Positions 59,137 through 64,000 of a stretch of DNA of 64,000 nt are shown here, one piece after another. The notes beneath the pieces were generated by a model. The model worked only from the letters and a program-made list of their open reading frames with translations. It was not told the DNA's origin and ran no database searches. The translations under genes were made by a program, and so were the position numbers. The stretch spans positions 87,038-151,037 of the forward strand of contig RHPI01000446.1 of the NCBI GenBank assembly GCA_009103225.1, written 5' to 3'. This DNA comes from Chlorokybus atmophyticus. Taxonomy: Eukaryota > Streptophyta > Chlorokybophyceae > Chlorokybales > Chlorokybaceae. Position 1 is the first letter of the stretch. Each line of letters starts with the position of its first letter.

Positions 59137-62100
59137 ATGGCCTCGGCAGCCACGGCAACTATTCAGCCTCCCCCTCAGCAATCACAGGCACAACAGGCCC
59201 AAGCACAGACGCCGGCATTGGCACAAGTCCGTCAGCAGGTGCCGCAGTCTACACAGCAGGCGCCAACACAGCAGACGCCAGCTTCTTCGCAGCAACAGCA
59301 GCAACAACTACCTGTACAGCAGCAGCAGCAACCGCAGTGGGGGCAACAACAGACGCAAGTACAGCCGCAGTCTGTGTCGCAGTGGCCACAGCAGCGCAGT
59401 ACACAGCAGGCACCGCAGCAGTCGTCTTCAGCTGCACAGCAGTCAACTCAGCAGGCACGTCTGTCACAGCAGCAGTCACAACAGCCTTTGCGTACAGTTG
59501 TTCAACCCCGATCCGGGCCTCAGCAGCTGCGCCCTTCACAGCAGCAGCAGCAGCGGGTGCAGCCATCAAGGCAGCAGGTGGCAAATGTACAGCGACAGCA
59601 GCAGCAGGCATCACAACAGCAGCAGCAACAACAACAGCAGCGCCAACAACAACAGCAAAGAACTCAGCCACCCCGGCAGTTGCAGCCTTCTACTCAAACA
59701 AAGCGGCCTGCTCCACCAGCATCGCAGGCGCAGAGGCAACTGCCATCACCGCAGCAGGCGGCACAAAGGATCCAGCAAGTGCGCGCTGCGTCTCAACCAG
59801 CAGCGCAGTCCTCTCAGCAACACCAGCCAGGAAAACAACCTTTGCGGCCAAACCCACCCTTGCAGCAGGAACAACAAGGACAGCAACATGTAAGCAGCAA
59901 GCCAGCGCAGACAGCATCGCAGCAGCCACAGGGATCGCCGCAAGCGCAGCAGCAACCGGGTCAGACCCAGGGAGCTACCGCTCAACAAGCACAGCCCGCA
60001 ACCAGCTCAAATGGAACAGGCCAGCCTCAGAAAAAGATATCATGTGAAGACATACAGCTGGTACGTTTTGGATATGCAGCAACAGCAAGGCGATCAGCTT
60101 GTTTGCTGTGCACTCTTGGCACATGAGTTGGTAGCCTTGCGATGTGTTGTTTCGTTCAACTTACTGTTGCAGTATTCCTGGCAGGTGCAAAACCTTATAG
60201 AGCGATGCCTGCAGTTGTATATGAATCAGCGCGATGTAATTACTACCCTACAAGTCCAAGCCATGATTGAACCAGGGTTCACCCGCTTGAGTAAGAGCCA
60301 CTCTTGCTTTTGTGGTCGTTTGTAAAGATTGTCTCAGCAACACTGTGCACAAGCATTCCCCAATGCAGGTACAGCAGCATTGCTATGCTGACGATCCGTG
60401 TTGATTCTGGCAGTTTGGGGTAAACTCGAGGAGCAGAACCCAGACTTCTTCAAGGCTTACTACACACGCCTAAAGGTCAAAGAGCAAATCCAGCTGTTCA
60501 ACCAGTTGCTGGAACAGCATGCGCAGTCGGTGCGTAGTATGCAGCAAGGCTTCAATGGACATCCTATGCCTATGCCGGCGCAGGGGGTTCCTTACAGCCC
60601 TCATCAACCAAGTAAGCTAATGTCTTCACGGGGTGGTTGCATTGCAGCTGGATACAAGCAGCGCAGAATTGGGCAGGGTTGATACTCTGGTTGACGCAGT
60701 GGTGCCAGTCATGCACATGTACCCACACCAGCCGCAAACGCACCCGATGCAAGCGCAAGCGCTCCCTTCTCCAGCCGCAGCTCAGCAACAAACCGCAGCG
60801 CAACCATCCCAGCAACAGCAAAATACCCAGCAGGATTCAGCACGTCAAGGCGAACAGCAGCAGCAACAACAGGCAGCAAAGCCATTGCAGCCTCAACCAG
60901 CACCCGGTCATCCTGTTCCTATGATGCCATCTGATGGCGTCCCAGTATCCGGCATAATGGTGCCCATGCAGCACATGCTTCAGCATCCGATCGCCAAGTA
61001 TGTGTGCAGATGCGTTGATGCATGCTCACATTTTGGTTAGGCTATAAGCTCAGCTAAGCTTTGGTTTTGTGGTTTGCAGTGGTCACATGCCAGTGCATGT
61101 GGGCCCAATGGCTGTGCCGCAGCATGGTATCCCCTTGCACCAAGCATACATCGCTCCGCGACCCATCGCGCCTTCACAGTCTCGCCATAAGGTGCCGATC
61201 AGGGCGGCACGCAGCAGCTCTCACAAGTCCTCATCATCGATAAAAGCACAGTCAGGCATGCTGGCCAACAGACCCGTTGCAGCAGCCGCACCCGCAGCAG
61301 CGCCAGCACCTACGCCAGCCTCAACAACTGCAGCCGCGGCTTCGACCTTAGCATCTCCCTCGACCTCATCACAGGCTGACCATGTGTTCAGCAATTCCAG
61401 CACTCAGCCAACAGCCGGCAACTCTGCAGTCGAACATCAGGTTTGTATATGCTTACACTTGCAAGACCGAGTGACTAGAGTCCTTGGCTTTGTGCTTATC
61501 TGCCACAAGCTGCCATCATCATGACTTGCCGCACAGCTTGTCAGCATGACAAGCAGCTGACCAGCTTGGTTGCTATGCAGTCGCCTATGCAGTCGCCACC
61601 CGGGCAGTTACCGCTGCTATCGCCATGTGATTTGCATATTATGGATGACGATGCCACTCCCATGCAATCTGACCCCCCTGATGGGGCTATTCCCGACGGA
61701 GGTGGCCTCCTGAGCCATCTTCCACGCAACTTCAGCCTGTCAGACCTGTCGGCAGAGCTAACAGCGCAGATACAGCAAGATGGTAATGTCTGTCCACGTG
61801 TGGATGCAGCACTGCAGAGTCGTAGCTCACGTTGTGCATTGGTGAGTGTCCAACAAGGTTCAGTCATTGAGGACAGTGCTTGTGTTGGTGTGCACAGCGG
61901 AGAATTCATCATTGGGATTGTTTTTGACGGGGTCACCATCTGGATTTGAGGAGTTCCTGGCATCTCCTGAGCATCATCCGACACCGGATGAGATGGGTAA
62001 GTTGTAGCGACTGCAACAAGCAACACGTAGGTTGTGTAGATTGCCTCATAAAAACTGCAGAAGTGTACAATTGAAGTCTGTGCTGAACGCTGTGTGTACG

Positions 62101-62166
62101 CGTGCAGATACAGGGGATGTCCCCGAAGCTTTAGGTCTGGACTTTGACAGGCTAGGAAGTAGTTGA
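59137..62166 (+). CDS. Gln-rich protein with plant-specific 'protein 1589' domain
   Basis: Eight exons (59137-60060, 60185-60290, 60414-60611, 60700-60997, 61080-61440, 61545-61782, 61898-61996, 62108-62166) give about 760 residues. Residues 1-300 are mostly Gln with Pro, Ser and Ala, from CAG/CAA repeats. Then comes IQLVQNLIERCLQLYMNQRDVITTLQ, PGFTRLIWGKLEEQNPDFFKAYYTRLKVKEQI, which I match to the plant domain of unknown function A_thal_3526 (TIGR01589). The rest is low complexity: His/Pro/Met-rich, Gln-rich again, Ala/Ser/Pro-rich, and finally LPRNFSLSDLSAEL and SLGLFLTGSPSGFEEFL, short hydrophobic-acidic patches like those in transcription coactivators. A nuclear regulatory role is only a guess. 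The intron after exon 1 and all others are GT-AG and in phase. Confidence 0.8.
59250..59960 (+). repeat. CAG/CAA triplet-rich coding tract
   Basis: The first exon of the Gln-rich gene is built of impure CAG, CAA, GCA and AGC triplets. As a result all three plus-strand frames stay open for 800 bases or more (Gln-, Ser/Asn- and Ala/Thr-rich). The Gln frame is the one spliced in phase to the conserved domain. Confidence 0.85.
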
Positions 62167-63900
62167 CTATACAATTGTCTGTTGTATTGCCAATTGCGAT
62201 CACCTGCTGCAACAATCTGTTCTGATTGATTGATGCCGCTTATGACATAGAGAGCTAACACAGGCACGGCTAGCACACACATGTCACTCCATTAAATCTC
62301 CTTGCTCCATAGGTGCACTAACTATTGCTTGTTGAGTAATGCAGGGGTTTGTACATCATTTGTTCGGAAGTGATTATATAAGCCTTTCATGTCATGGGCC
62401 ACACACAACACTTCGTCTCACTTGATAAATCTCAGAATCTCTTGACATGAATACAATATATGAGCAAGTGTATTGTATGTTTAACATTTGCAATTGCGCG
62501 CTTCGACTACTAGTGCACACAATTTGCAATAGCACCACACCAATCAGCTCAATCTTCCTACAATTCGGATTATGTATTACTTCAATAGGATATGCACATG
62601 CCGCTTAAAACAATTATGTGGCACATGATACATCTGTTGCTTTAAGCGTGTATAAAATGATGCCTGTCATGTTAACAGGCAAGCACTTGTGCCTTAACGC
62701 ATTGCTGCCCCTCTATTGAACATTGTACTTGAAAGTGCTCATCGCAGCTTGCAACGCGAATTTTAACTTGCTTGCTACAAGGCCTACTTGGTTTTTGGGC
62801 TTTTAATCACAAACAGTATTTCAGGGGCACGATTGTACCCTGAAATGAGTGAACACCGCCCTCAATTGCGCTATGTCACGTAGGTTGTGGCATGAGATTG
62901 GAGGGTAATGGTCACCAACCCAGATGGTTAGGAAGTTTCCCATTGAATCTCCCGCTGCAATCTTATATTGAGCGCTTACATTCATAATCTACAAGAAGAC
63001 TTGCATTGAAGCACAATGTTTTTGTTGCTGCAAACACCAACTTAGCAATGCCTACAAGTATGGCGGGAGAAGGGAGGTGGAGCACCAATACTGCCTCTGC
63101 TAGCAGCGGCCCGTGTGGGGTGACAATATCCCAAGCATCTTGGCATGCCTCCTCAGTGTAGCACGGCTTGCTTTCAAAGTAAATTATGGCATCCGAAAAG
63201 CTCTTGGAGAATACAACATAACACCGCACAAAAACAGATTGCAAATATTGTGAAGGAAGTGAGATTGCGCACTACACACCGGCAGCGGGTGTCGATGCCG
63301 CCCAACGCCTCAGCGATACTGTGTACTGTATACCGTGACGCCCGCAGGTGTATTGCGGCACTCCCCATGGCAATTAGGGAACTTTCATGCCCAAAGGCCG
63401 AGGCTGCCTTCAAGGGTCCACCCCATGGCCAGACCGCAGCGCCCCGGACTGTACATGCGCAACAAGTTGTTGCTGAAAGCACGGAAGGAGGGGTGCTCGG
63501 GGCAAGAACTTAGCTAGTAAAAGTGGAGGTGTTAATTACATTGCGGCTGTGGCTCGGTGGCATGCATTATTCAAGTGAGGCCGCCAATCAGCGCCCCAAG
63601 CGCAAGGCCCTCTCCCGACTCCATCGCCGAGACAACGAGCTCTTTTAAAAGCGACATCGCGGCTGATAGCCTTTTTATTTTTAAACAAGACCCGCGGTTG
63701 GGAAAAGGTTCATAACTTGGCTCCTCAGGCTTTAATGAGCAGGATGAGTCGCCGGGCGGCATAGACACCACCTTGGACCCATCGCGGTGATGGGCCACCA
63801 CCGTGCAGACAAAGACGCAAGCGACATAAGCAACGGCGGCCGGCTCTCGCTTCAGCGGGAGCAACGCCTTACGCAATGCATTAATGCACAACTCAGGTCA
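62167..63900. other. Region without a secure gene; possible minus-strand exons
   Basis: 62.2-62.9 kb is AT-rich and empty. From 62.96 to 63.9 kb the minus strand has open stretches with protein-like composition: one around 63244-62963 (CYTEEACQDAWDIVTPHGP, LVLHLPSPAILVGIAKLVF), one at 63480-63174, and one at 63890-63571 (VVAHHRDGSKVVSMPPGDSS, ESGEGLALGALIGGL). They may be exons of the edge gene, decayed sequence, or chance. I could not chain them in phase. Confidence 0.3.
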
Positions 63901-63901
63901 G

Positions 63902-64000
63902 ACGGCCCCGGCCAAATCCACACCATGCCCTGCTTCTCCATAGTAGGAATGGACTTTGCGCACCCCCTTGAAGACAAGCTCTTCATGCCCCCACTCTCCA
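63902..64000 (-). CDS. Fragment of a Rieske/PAO-family oxygenase, runs off the right edge
   Basis: The minus-strand frame reads ESGGMKSLSSRGCAKSIP followed by TMEKQGMVWIWPGPSD. This matches the part just after the Rieske centre in pheophorbide a oxygenase/TIC55/PTC52-like proteins, where S.RACA.S.PT...QG.VWVWP is typical. Such enzymes are plastid iron-sulfur mono-oxygenases of chlorophyll metabolism or redox sensing. Only about 33 residues are inside the window; the Rieske cysteines and histidines would lie beyond it. A GT (GGCC|GTCTGA) that could end the exon is at about 63906. The next exon inside the window was not identified. Confidence 0.5.

Noticed and set aside
59046-60047. Ala/Thr-rich and Ser/Asn-rich frames overlapping the Gln-rich exon
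   Set aside because: Shadows of the CAG repeat. Only the Gln frame splices in phase to the conserved domain.

Overview
The window reads as nuclear DNA of an intron-rich green plant-lineage alga. Several genes encode chloroplast proteins with N-terminal transit-like peptides (SecE, the DiT1-type 2-oxoglutarate/malate translocator, a DCC-family protein, a penicillin-binding protein). One gene carries a domain known mainly from plants (the 'plant protein 1589' type), and nearly every gene is split into 2-19 exons by short introns. A complete bifunctional penicillin-binding protein points to a lineage that kept plastid peptidoglycan (prasinophyte-like or an early streptophyte rather than a Chlamydomonas-type alga). 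That placement is inference. Introns and intergenic DNA are full of CA/CG and GT/GC alternating tracts and GCATGC-type words. All gene models below were built by hand from frame, splice-site phase and protein-family similarity. Exon edges may be off by a base or two, and first exons are the least certain part.

Layout. 1-0.4 kb: 5' end of an unidentified minus-strand gene. 0.4-3.7 kb: no gene, partly AT-rich. 3.7-5.1 kb: unidentified, possibly mitochondrial protein (-). 5.8-7.4 kb: NIPP1-like FHA protein (+). 7.8-8.3 kb: ~500 bp pure CT microsatellite. 9.2-17.3 kb: cobalamin-dependent methionine synthase (-) in which the first half of the protein (homocysteine and folate modules) is duplicated in tandem and appears to be spliced in frame to a full second copy. 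18.3-18.7 kb: small membrane protein (-). 19.7-22.3 kb: TMEM184/LAZ1 membrane protein (+). 24.1-28.1 kb: 14-exon penicillin-binding protein (-) with a small KEN-motif ORF ending only 46 bp before its start codon. 28.6-31.7 kb: type II membrane, fucosyltransferase-like glycosyltransferase (+). 32.5-33.6 kb: Mediator subunit MED31 (+). 34.6-37.2 kb: F-box protein (-). 37.6-39.3 kb: ETF-alpha (+). 39.8-41.1 kb: plastid SecE (-). 41.5-44.2 kb: MRS2/CorA magnesium transporter (+). 44.7-48.2 kb: PI-specific phospholipase C (-). 48.5-49.7 kb: phospholipid N-methyltransferase (+). 50.3-53.4 kb: DiT1 (-). 53.8-55.0 kb: DCC thiol-oxidoreductase-like protein (+). 55.6-58.2 kb: ARMC6 (-). 59.1-62.2 kb: glutamine-rich protein (+). 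Right edge: fragment of a Rieske/PAO-type oxygenase (-).

From 34.5 kb to the right edge the eleven genes alternate strands without exception, giving five head-to-head pairs with 290-900 bp between start codons. The genes do not form one pathway. They include plastid, mitochondrial and lipid-signalling housekeeping functions. PI-PLC and the phospholipid methyltransferase form a divergent pair with related biochemistry.

Most notable observations: the fused, half-duplicated methionine synthase; at least eight GC-AG introns among about 120 modelled introns, every one preceded by exonic CAG; a possible dicistronic arrangement at the PBP locus; a perfect 35-bp inverted repeat upstream of the methionine synthase; and the intact plastid-type PBP.
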